Part shown: positions 8,466 through 14,069 of the stretch, piece by piece
How the letters are laid out: every line of letters starts with the position of its first letter
Numbering within the stretch: position 1 is the stretch's first letter
Assembly: GCA_029573975.1 (NCBI GenBank)
Contig: JAKQBU010000394.1
Span: 1-14,069, forward strand
DNA length: 14,069 bases
Direction: 5' to 3'
DNA from: Planctomycetota bacterium
GTDB lineage: Bacteria; Planctomycetota; Phycisphaerae; Sedimentisphaerales; SM23-30
Position numbers and translations under genes: made by a program
Notes under the pieces: model-generated
Databases searched by the model: none
What the model saw: only the letters and a program-made list of their open reading frames with translations
Told to the model about the DNA's origin: nothing

Positions 8466-9227
8466 TTAATTTCCCTGCCCCGCCTGCTGCCAAGGCCCGA
8501 TTTCTTTGTTGACCACGGTCGGCGCAGCCGCTGGAGAGGAGGTCGCCTGAATTCCCTGGCTGGCGAGAAATTCCGCCAAAGCCACCTGTTCCAGCGCTTT
8601 ACGCTCGGTTTCCTTTTCCTTCAAACGATCCATATCCACGATATCCTTGGCAACCCGGGCCTTGCCGGCTGATGTTTCATACCGCTTGGCCAGGACTTCT
8701 TCAACCGTCTTCATCGTGTCTCCCATATCCCCGACTTTGAAAGCCACATTGCCCAGGGCACTGGCAGCTTCGGCCTGGGCCTCCTTGATTTTTACCTGCG
8801 ACAATTGCTTGTCCAGTTTCCGGATTTTTTCCTCAAATTCCTTTTGGGATATCTTGGCCTGACGAAGATTGGCCTGATATGCATCCTCGGTCTGTTCCAA
8901 TTCCTTCGTATCGGAACTCAGATCCGCCCGCAATTCCTGTAACTCACGAGCCAGACTGCCGGCCAATTCCAGATTGTTTGCCTGATGGTTGGCCAGAATC
9001 CTGCGCTCCAGATCTTTCGCTTTGCTGGTTTTGGCCGTTATTTGGGCTTTCAGCCGTTCGGCAATCCCCGCCATCTGCGCCAGGGCCAGGTTATAATGCG
9101 CCATCCGGTCCCGAAACTCCTGACGGGCCGCCTCAATCAGAGCTTCCGGATTCCGCCGTTCCAACCCACTGACAAACAAACTGACAAACCCGGTAACCAG
9201 TCGTTTCAATCGTGCCATAATTGCCAT
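8466..9227 (-). CDS. pspA: PspA/IM30 (Vipp1) family membrane-remodelling protein
   Basis: The 253-residue product is almost entirely helical and heptad-rich, with an N-terminal amphipathic helix (LKRLVTGFVSLFVSGLE). The family's RNPEALIEAARQEFRDRM stretch follows at about 25-42, then long coiled-coil helices to about 215 and a flexible alanine/proline tail. PspA/IM30 proteins are bacterial ESCRT-III relatives that assemble into rods or rings on the cytoplasmic face of stressed membranes and stabilise them. The start at 9227 is favoured over the ATG at residue 4 because AAAGGAG ends 6 bases upstream. The usual regulators (PspF, PspB, PspC) are not in this window, so control must differ from the enterobacterial system. 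The gene is separated by 29 bases from the binding-protein gene downstream and by 39 from the coiled-coil gene upstream. Confidence 0.9.
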   Translation of the reverse strand: MAIMARLKRLVTGFVSLFVSGLERRNPEALIEAARQEFRDRMAHYNLALAQMAGIAERLKAQITAKTSKAKDLERRILANHQANNLELAGSLARELQELRADLSSDTKELEQTEDAYQANLRQAKISQKEFEEKIRKLDKQLSQVKIKEAQAEAASALGNVAFKVGDMGDTMKTVEEVLAKRYETSAGKARVAKDIVDMDRLKEKETERKALEQVALAEFLASQGIQATSSPAAAPTVVNKEIGPWQQAGQGN

Positions 9228-9266
9228 ACTTCGCTCCTTTCCCGGGAAACTAGTTACAATTTCCCT

Positions 9267-9926
9267 TTATATAGTAGTCGGATGATTTTCATAATTATTA
9301 CCAGCCGATTTCTCGCAACGCATCAGAAATTCCACCGCCTCGGTGATTTCCTTCTCATAAGCGGCTTTGCGTTTTTGCCAGTCCGCCCAATGTTTTTGCT
9401 CGGCGGACTCTTCCTCCCGCAACCGCCGCTGTTCCTGCTCCAACCGGGACCGCTCCTGCTCGATCTCCAGCAAACGCAGGTGTCGAGCGGCAGAACGGTC
9501 CGCCATTTTTCGACTGACAAAAATCTCGTAGGCATCCAAAGCCTGATCCTTCGCTAACGCATTTTTGATTATTTCTTCCACCAGGACTTTTTCATCGGCC
9601 AATCGGTCCAATACTGCCTTTAACCGTTCGTCGGGTTTTAACAATTCAAACGATTTTGATTGCAGTTGCTGAACCAGTTGTTCAATGGTCCAACCGCAGG
9701 CTGGAGGTGTGATCCCGGCAGTTTCAAACACCTTGACAAAATCGATCGCCAGTTCCACCGCCGACTCCGCCAGAATTCGCATGTTTTCCGCTTGCAATTC
9801 CGTCGTCAATTCCTGCAACGTTACACTTCGAGTCGAGATCTTTCCCGGCACTGTTTCCGTCCTGGGAACCATTTGTACCAGTTTCAACTGGCATCCGAGA
9901 GTTTGTAGCTTTTTCAGTAATCCCAT
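9267..9926 (-). CDS. Hypothetical cytosolic coiled-coil protein
   Basis: I do not recognise this 219-residue protein. No membrane segment or signal peptide is seen, so it should be cytosolic. Residues 1-35 are basic and mixed. Residues 35-135 look helical, with a compact PPACGWTIEQLVQQLQ motif near 75-90. Residues about 135-210 are a strongly charged coiled coil (ERSRLEQEQRRLREEESAEQ). The gene starts 3 bases after the stop of the AAA+ gene and is in the same frame with it, separated only by TAG GCT. The nearest ribosome-site candidate, AGGAG at 9940-9944, is 13 bases from the ATG, longer than ideal, so translation may depend on coupling to the AAA+ gene. Its place between the AAA+ ATPase and PspA suggests a connecting or adaptor role, which is inference. 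Confidence 0.75.
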   Translation of the reverse strand: MGLLKKLQTLGCQLKLVQMVPRTETVPGKISTRSVTLQELTTELQAENMRILAESAVELAIDFVKVFETAGITPPACGWTIEQLVQQLQSKSFELLKPDERLKAVLDRLADEKVLVEEIIKNALAKDQALDAYEIFVSRKMADRSAARHLRLLEIEQERSRLEQEQRRLREEESAEQKHWADWQKRKAAYEKEITEAVEFLMRCEKSAGNNYENHPTTI

Positions 9927-9929
9927 AGC

Positions 9930-11660
9930 CTAAATGAATCTCCTGAGTTCCTCAATCCGCTGCTCCAGTTGCTCGGGACGGTAGTTTTGAAAATGGATGG
10001 GCAAAAAGCGGTCATCGGTACACTCCCGCACCGCCACCAGATCCATATATTCCAGTTTCCGCGTATGGGCGCTGGGACGCACTTGTTGGAGTGTTTCCGC
10101 CAGAATTTCCTTCAAGGACGTCCGGGGTTCTGCAGCGAGTTCATAAATCCGCAACGCCCGTACCAGCACTCCCTCCACTTCATTGCCGCCCAGCAGCAAT
10201 CCATCGGGGAGATCGGGCAAATCCTGCTTCGTGAGGGGGAATCGCAGCTTTTTGGCAACCGCCTGCAGTAAGGTTGTCATTTCTTCTTTCGTCTGGGGGG
10301 CAAACAGCGGGATATGGATATCCAGCCGCCCCTGTCGTTTCAGATCCACCTCCAGCAAGTCGGGCCGACTGGTGGCAAACACCCACACGATCCGCCCCCG
10401 GTTACGCGTGTCGGACATCTCCTTGGCCAGCATGGCATAGATTCGCCCCGAAAGCCCGCTGTCACCGTCTCCGCTTTCCCGTTTTCCGGCCGCCTGATCC
10501 GCCTCATCCACAAAGACGACAACCTGACCCAGTGCATGCAGAATCGAAAAAATCTTTTCCAGATTCGATTCGGTGGCACCCACCCAGCGGTCCCGGAAAT
10601 TCTTGAAGACCAGACAGGGAATCCCCAGTTCACCGGCCCAGGATTGAATCAAAAACGTTTTACCGGTTCCAATCCGGCCGACAATTAGATACCCCATAGG
10701 CAAAGCATGAAAAACTCCCTTGCGCATTAATTTTGTATCTTCCCGCAGCCAGGTTTTGGCCGCTTCGTGGCCGGCAACATGATCCAGGGTATACGGGGAT
10801 TCCAGAAACTCCAGCAATCCCTGGCATTCCCGTTCAATCATGGTCTTTTTCATCTTACTCAGCCATTCCGTGGTGATTTTTCCCTCTTTTTTCAAGGCCA
10901 GTGACAAGGCGGTTTGAGCACTGACCCGGCTTAATCCGGTCAATCGCCTGGCCAGTGTTTCGATGGGCACATCACATTTCACCGGCAATTCCGGCATGGA
11001 TTTCTGGATGAGCATCTGCAGGTAGTGCAGCATATCCGCTTCATCCGGTAGGGGAATTTTCAGCTTTGTGCAGTGCGGATTTTCCACCACTAGCTCATTT
11101 AGATCGTGCAGACCTTCGGTAATCAATACAGAGACTATATTAGACCGCAGGATCGCCGGGTCATTCGCCCAGCCGAGTATCTTTACGACATTGGCACTGA
11201 ATTCTCCCCCCAGTTGCAAGGCGTTGCCCTGGGGAACGACAAATTCTGCAAAATCGATAATAACCGCTATTTTTCGTTGGCCGCCTTCTGCTGCTTGTAT
11301 GGTTTGCAGATTCAGTGTGCGCAGCAGATAGCGATCAATCAACTCCAAAGCTCGCCCCGGCTCACGGATATTCGATAAGGCCTCGGCACCAAGTCCACTG
11401 GCCTGCTCGAACCATTCCGACCAGTCTTTCTCTCCGCGAATCGCACGGATTCCCCTGCCGCGATCATAACGCAGGATCACATCATAACTATCAAACATGA
11501 CTTCCTGCAAGTATTCCGGCAGCGACAGCATGTTGGGCCCCCTGGATAACTCCGCAGGCACTACATCGAAAATATTGCCATGCAGGATAAACTGTGCCGT
11601 CGAGCCTGAACGGAACAAATCGCACATTTCATTCGCCCAATTCGGCAATGGTCCTTTCAT
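9930..11660 (-). CDS. Ycf46-like AAA+ ATPase with degenerate N-terminal module
   Basis: The product has 576 residues when started at the ATG at 11660, which overlaps the upstream stop as ATGA; an upstream extension to 11756 would lie inside the preceding gene. The C-terminal AAA+ module has Walker A GRIGTGKT (328-335), Walker B VVVFVDEAD (380-388), sensor 1 FATSRPD (428-434) and an arginine-finger motif KRQGRLD (441-447). The GDGDSGLSGRIYAML stretch after Walker B resembles Ycf46 and related ATPases. The N-terminal half (20-220) looks like a second NTPase fold lacking Walker A but keeping a Walker-B-like strand IAVIIDFAEFV (131-141) and SVLITEG, the same layout as Ycf46. It should be a cytosolic ATP-driven remodeller. 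AAA+ proteins act on PspA in other bacteria, as PspF does, but this one lacks the sigma-54 GAFTGA signature. The substrate is unknown. Confidence 0.87.
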   Translation of the reverse strand: MKGPLPNWANEMCDLFRSGSTAQFILHGNIFDVVPAELSRGPNMLSLPEYLQEVMFDSYDVILRYDRGRGIRAIRGEKDWSEWFEQASGLGAEALSNIREPGRALELIDRYLLRTLNLQTIQAAEGGQRKIAVIIDFAEFVVPQGNALQLGGEFSANVVKILGWANDPAILRSNIVSVLITEGLHDLNELVVENPHCTKLKIPLPDEADMLHYLQMLIQKSMPELPVKCDVPIETLARRLTGLSRVSAQTALSLALKKEGKITTEWLSKMKKTMIERECQGLLEFLESPYTLDHVAGHEAAKTWLREDTKLMRKGVFHALPMGYLIVGRIGTGKTFLIQSWAGELGIPCLVFKNFRDRWVGATESNLEKIFSILHALGQVVVFVDEADQAAGKRESGDGDSGLSGRIYAMLAKEMSDTRNRGRIVWVFATSRPDLLEVDLKRQGRLDIHIPLFAPQTKEEMTTLLQAVAKKLRFPLTKQDLPDLPDGLLLGGNEVEGVLVRALRIYELAAEPRTSLKEILAETLQQVRPSAHTRKLEYMDLVAVRECTDDRFLPIHFQNYRPEQLEQRIEELRRFI

Positions 11661-12508
11661 TCCGATTCCCTTTCCGCCGGGGTAAGTGTTAGTGGAGGTG
11701 GCTCGGATAACAAATCTTCTACATTGCCATAGATCCGTTGTTGTTCCTGAATCCATTGCGTGGTATCGCCGAGTGTGTTGGCAATCTGATCGATTCGTTG
11801 TGAGACCACCTCTGGCCCGGTCGATAATACCGCCTGCTCCCGTAATAATTCAACCTGCTCCTGGATTCGTATTAGTTCCGCATCCAGAAAGGCCAGGTTC
11901 TCTTTCGCAACTCGCTGTTTATCCTGTCTCTGATGGAGAATATCCAACTGAGCGGACAAACTTTTACGAAGATCCTCGTTCAGTGTCTGGTTTTTCAATT
12001 TATCCTCCAGCCTCTTGATTCGTTCGTCCAGCGTTTCCGTTTTCTGCATCTGAGACTCCTGCAAGGCCCGTACGATCGACTGGCGAGTCAGTAACAACCG
12101 CAGGAAAATCCATAACAGGCGACGCAGACCTTCTCCCTGAGTGGATAACGGTATCGTGGTTTCCGTATTGGACAACAGTTCTAAAATGTTCCGGCAGCGT
12201 TGTTCCAGCGCCTGATACCGTTTTTGACCTTCCGGCTCCAGCTTGCCAATCCAATCGTTGAGTTTTCGATATTGTTTCTTCTGTAATTGACTTTGGATAC
12301 GGGCTTTAACCAGATTTTGAAATCGCGGATGACTGGCCAGAAAATATAAATATCCCAGTTCCAGACCCGCCCCCAACACCCAGAATCCCGGTGTAATGGC
12401 TCCCAACAAGCCAAAAACACCCAGCGCAACCCAGTTGGGCGGAACCCACATTCCTAGTGGCCGGGCATTAAAGGCCTCCTGAATATATTCCTTGAATCCA
12501 GCCTGCAT
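11657..12508 (-). CDS. Hypothetical membrane protein with two N-terminal helices and a coiled coil
   Basis: This is the first gene of the operon. From the ATG at 12508 the product has 283 residues. Two closely spaced hydrophobic segments lie at about 24-40 (PNWVALGVFGLLGAIT) and 42-58 (FWVLGAGLELGYLYFLA), making a hairpin in the membrane. SHPRFQNLV follows, then a third moderately hydrophobic stretch at 130-141. Residues 145-230 form a long coiled coil (DERIKRLEDKLKNQ), and the tail is proline- and glutamate-rich. Alternative starts in the same frame are GTG at 12514 and 12517 and TTG at 12529; a TAA at about 12536 limits the frame. No ribosome site clearly decides between them. The stop overlaps the AAA+ start by four bases. 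I do not recognise the family; a membrane platform for the AAA+ and PspA proteins is plausible but unproven. Confidence 0.78.
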   Translation of the reverse strand: MQAGFKEYIQEAFNARPLGMWVPPNWVALGVFGLLGAITPGFWVLGAGLELGYLYFLASHPRFQNLVKARIQSQLQKKQYRKLNDWIGKLEPEGQKRYQALEQRCRNILELLSNTETTIPLSTQGEGLRRLLWIFLRLLLTRQSIVRALQESQMQKTETLDERIKRLEDKLKNQTLNEDLRKSLSAQLDILHQRQDKQRVAKENLAFLDAELIRIQEQVELLREQAVLSTGPEVVSQRIDQIANTLGDTTQWIQEQQRIYGNVEDLLSEPPPLTLTPAERESE

Positions 12509-12613
12509 TCTCACCACTTTCCCAAACAACGTCTTTTACCGCTACATCGCTTCGGATTCATACCATCTGTCGCTGTACGAATAGACATCTCGAATTTCTG
12601 AAAAATCAGGTTC

Positions 12614-12642
12614 ATTGTAAGTTAAGAAATTTCCTTTGTCAA
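12614..12642 (-). promoter_or_regulatory. Sigma-70-type promoter of the eight-gene operon
   Basis: On the minus strand, TTGACA (12642-12637) and TACAAT (12619-12614) are separated by exactly 17 bases. The -35 box is a perfect match and the -10 box differs at one position from TATAAT. Transcription would start near 12607, giving a leader of about 100 bases before the ATG at 12508. No comparably good promoter is seen elsewhere upstream of the operon, and no sigma-54 element (GG-N10-GC) is seen, unlike enterobacterial psp operons. Confidence 0.7.
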
Positions 12643-12714
12643 GAAAACTATTGATATTTTTCCCTACGACAAAACTGACAATTTATCATTTCCTTGCCCC
12701 TAATAGGTATATAT

Positions 12715-12740
12715 TCGAATCGCCACATGTGGAATTTCGA
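12715..12740. promoter_or_regulatory. 26-bp dyad, candidate regulator binding site
   Basis: The centre is a perfect 10-bp palindrome, CCACATGTGG (12723-12732). It is flanked by symmetrically placed TCGAA (12715-12719) and TTCGA (12736-12740), so 10 of 13 base pairs match around one axis. No T-run follows on either strand, which argues against a terminator. The centre lies about 120 bases upstream of the predicted operon start site, a position compatible with an activator or a distal operator. No regulator gene is in the window. Confidence 0.4.
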
Positions 12741-13038
12741 TCTTATGAAAATGTAGATTAAACAATCAAAACCTTGTATTGTCTATTTAAGAAATTACCG
12801 TCCGCCTATGTGCAATGGGCAAAGAATTTTGGTTAGTATGTCAATAGCCTCTTGGGCATGGCTATATAGATTTTTTTACTTTGGTCCGTGCCGGTTAGCG
12901 TTTAACAGAAAAACCAATGGAATAGAAGTAAAAAGGGAATTATCATTAATGGTACCATCAGGATCTTAAATTGCTGGCATAAAATCCAAAAACAACCAAA
13001 ATGGCTAAGAAACCACAAAACGACAAGTTTCTACTTGG

Positions 13039-13443
13039 GTGGTCAATCACTACACCGGCGGAGTAGAGATTCCTCCTCTGGTTCAGGAGCAGACACGCCG
13101 GTGTATCCAGGACTATGCCCAAAAACATTACTCCGATAAATTCCTCCGGCTGGAGATTCGTTTCCGTGGTCCCTGCTGTTATATCGATGCCTATCGCGTG
13201 CCGGTCATTCCCAAAGGCTGGCCACCTAAAAACTGGGAGGTGACCCGGCAGGAATACCTCGAACGGCTGCGAAACTCCCCCATTCACCTGTGCCGCCTCC
13301 GTTATTTTAGTGAAGACCGCTGGAGCCTGGCTTTTTATACCTACAGTAATGAGAAGTATATGCCCAGTGTTTTCCGTAACGGCAACTTTTTCGGTATGGC
13401 CGAAGAAGGTTTTGACATAGGAACGATGTTTCTGCCGGATTGA
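13039..13443 (+). CDS. Conserved hypothetical protein, probably frameshifted near its start
   Basis: The open frame from GTG 13039 gives 134 residues with a compact, folded-looking composition: HYTGGVEIPPLVQEQTRRCI, LRLEIRFRGPCCYIDAY, then HLCRLRYFSEDRWSLAFYTY and EEGFDIGTMFLPD. It resembles a small uncharacterised family I associate with cyanobacteria and other environmental bacteria; no function is known to me. The GTG has no ribosome site, and the frame in front of it is open back to 13009 and reads RQVSTWVV. An ATG at 13001 in another frame begins MAKKPQ. Adding one A to the four-A run at 13017-13020 joins the two as MAKKPQKRQVSTWVVNH. The gene therefore probably began at 13001 and has lost one base, by real mutation or by a homopolymer error in the assembly. 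Confidence 0.7.
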   Translation: MVNHYTGGVEIPPLVQEQTRRCIQDYAQKHYSDKFLRLEIRFRGPCCYIDAYRVPVIPKGWPPKNWEVTRQEYLERLRNSPIHLCRLRYFSEDRWSLAFYTYSNEKYMPSVFRNGNFFGMAEEGFDIGTMFLPD

Positions 13444-13515
13444 ATCTGACGCTCGAAGAGTGAATAAAGAAAAACACTATTGGCTGATTTTGAATCCACC
13501 CATAGCGGTGCGTTT

Positions 13516-14069
13516 TTAGGCACCCGATGACATGTAATTCTCAAGCACACGATAAATTGTTATCCTGCTCAAACTCACGGTTCTGGCAATGCGGGCGATC
13601 TTCTCCCCACTATCTTTCATGGCTACAATGGCTTTAACCTACTCCTCGGTCACTTTGAGCCGGCGGCCCTTCTGGGAGCCGCCCCAGCGTTTGCCGGCGG
13701 CGCGGGCCGCAATTTGGCCGGCTTTGACCCGCTCGCCGCGGACTTCGGTCTCATAGGCGGCTACCGACGCCAGAACATTGGCAATCAGCCGTCCGGAAGG
13801 GGTGCCGAGGTCCACCGAATCCTTTAGACTGACCAGGCGAATGTTCTTCTCCTGTAATTCCTCAAACAGCTTACACAGGCCGCTGGCGGTCCGTCCCAGC
13901 CGGTCCAGCCGCCAGACGACAAGCTGTTGGACATACCCGGCGTTGATGTTCACTTGCAGCTTCTGCCAGCGGGGCCGGTCCATGTTTTTGCCGGTGGCCG
14001 TGTCACTGTACCAGACCACTTTACCCAGTTTTTCCGGGTCCTGGGCGTTCAGCCAGCGTTCCAGATCGG
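13516..14069 (-). pseudogene. Serine recombinase (resolvase family) with in-frame amber codon, N-terminus beyond the window
   Basis: The frame enters at the right edge and reads DLERWLNAQDPEKLGKVVWY before the open frame's internal GTG at 14019. It then shows serine-recombinase hallmarks: SDTATGKNMDRPRWQKL, VVWRLDRLGRTASGLCKLFEEL, VSLKDSVDLGTPSGRLIANV and AYETEVRGERVKAGQIAARAAGK. The catalytic serine (YxRxS region) lies outside the window. Translation stops at TAG 13639-13641 after KVTEE. The same frame then continues as VKAIVAMKDSGEKIARIA and a helix-turn-helix (SRITIYRVLENY), ending in TAA at 13516-13518. Family members read through this point, often with Q or K, so a CAG-to-TAG change is the simplest explanation. 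The truncated protein would lack its DNA-binding domain. It is transcribed toward the small conserved gene. Confidence 0.82.

Larger units (their letters stand above)
12509..13000. other. AT-rich control region between divergent genes
   Basis: About 490 bases with no open frame of note. It contains the operon promoter at 12614-12642 and the dyad at 12715-12740. It also has a plus-strand hairpin (ATAGCC at 12844-12849 pairing with GGCTAT at 12860-12865) followed five bases later by seven T residues (12871-12877). That is a weak terminator-like structure with no gene in front of it on that strand. I see no clear promoter for the plus-strand gene that follows. Confidence 0.55.

Noticed and set aside
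8985..9557. 190-codon plus-strand open frame opposite pspA and the coiled-coil gene
   Set aside because: It is antisense across two well-supported genes, and its composition (proline- and leucine-rich, no domain) is that of a shadow frame.
11661..11756. Longer start for the AAA+ gene at 11756
   Set aside because: The extra 32 codons lie inside the upstream gene and read as non-protein-like, while ATG 11660 forms a standard ATGA overlap.
13507..13524. Small inverted repeat ggtgc/gcacc around the recombinase stop as a terminator
   Set aside because: The stem is only five base pairs and no T-run follows on either strand.
1..14069. CRISPR arrays, tRNA or rRNA genes
   Set aside because: I saw no regularly spaced repeats and no cloverleaf or rRNA-like segments in the intergenic regions.

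Overview
The window looks like accessory or island-type DNA from an uncultured bacterium, most likely a planctomycete or another PVC-group relative. The main reason is the large exported protein at the left edge, which combines a beta-helix with several lamin-tail domains, a repertoire typical of Planctomycetes. Shine-Dalgarno sites and a consensus sigma-70-type promoter are present. The taxonomic call is an inference with moderate confidence.

Layout. (1) Positions 3-3317, plus strand: the C-terminal 1,100 or so residues of a very large secreted or surface protein whose start lies outside the window. (2) Positions 3324-4248: debris, made of an ISL3-type transposase remnant abutting the end of the large gene, then about 590 bases without a convincing gene but with two orphan C-terminal-like reading frames on the minus strand. 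(3) Positions 12508 down to 4249, minus strand: a tight eight-gene operon. In order of transcription it encodes a membrane coiled-coil protein, a Ycf46-like AAA+ ATPase, a cytosolic coiled-coil protein, a PspA/IM30 protein, a membrane-anchored NitT/TauT-type substrate-binding protein fused to an OmpA peptidoglycan-binding domain, a membrane-anchored von Willebrand A (vWA) protein, an ABC permease and an ABC ATPase. Neighbouring genes overlap by 1 to 26 bases or are separated by 3 to 39 bases. (4) Positions 12509-13000: an AT-rich control region with a near-perfect promoter (TTGACA, 17 bp, TACAAT) facing the operon and a 26-bp dyad upstream of it. (5) Positions 13001-13443, plus strand: a small conserved hypothetical gene that appears to have lost one A near its start. 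(6) Positions 13516-14069, minus strand: a serine recombinase with an in-frame amber codon before its helix-turn-helix, running off the right edge.

How the genes may work together. The operon contains a complete importer (substrate-binding protein, permease, ATPase), but its binding protein is tethered twice: by an N-terminal membrane anchor and by a C-terminal peptidoglycan-binding domain. It is encoded with PspA (membrane repair), a vWA adhesion-type domain, an AAA+ remodelling ATPase and two coiled-coil proteins, and with no catabolic enzyme. I infer an envelope-maintenance or envelope-sensing machine built around an ABC importer rather than ordinary nutrient uptake. This operon is the best candidate in the window for an under-described system. 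Mobile-element debris on both sides suggests the locus is in a region prone to rearrangement.
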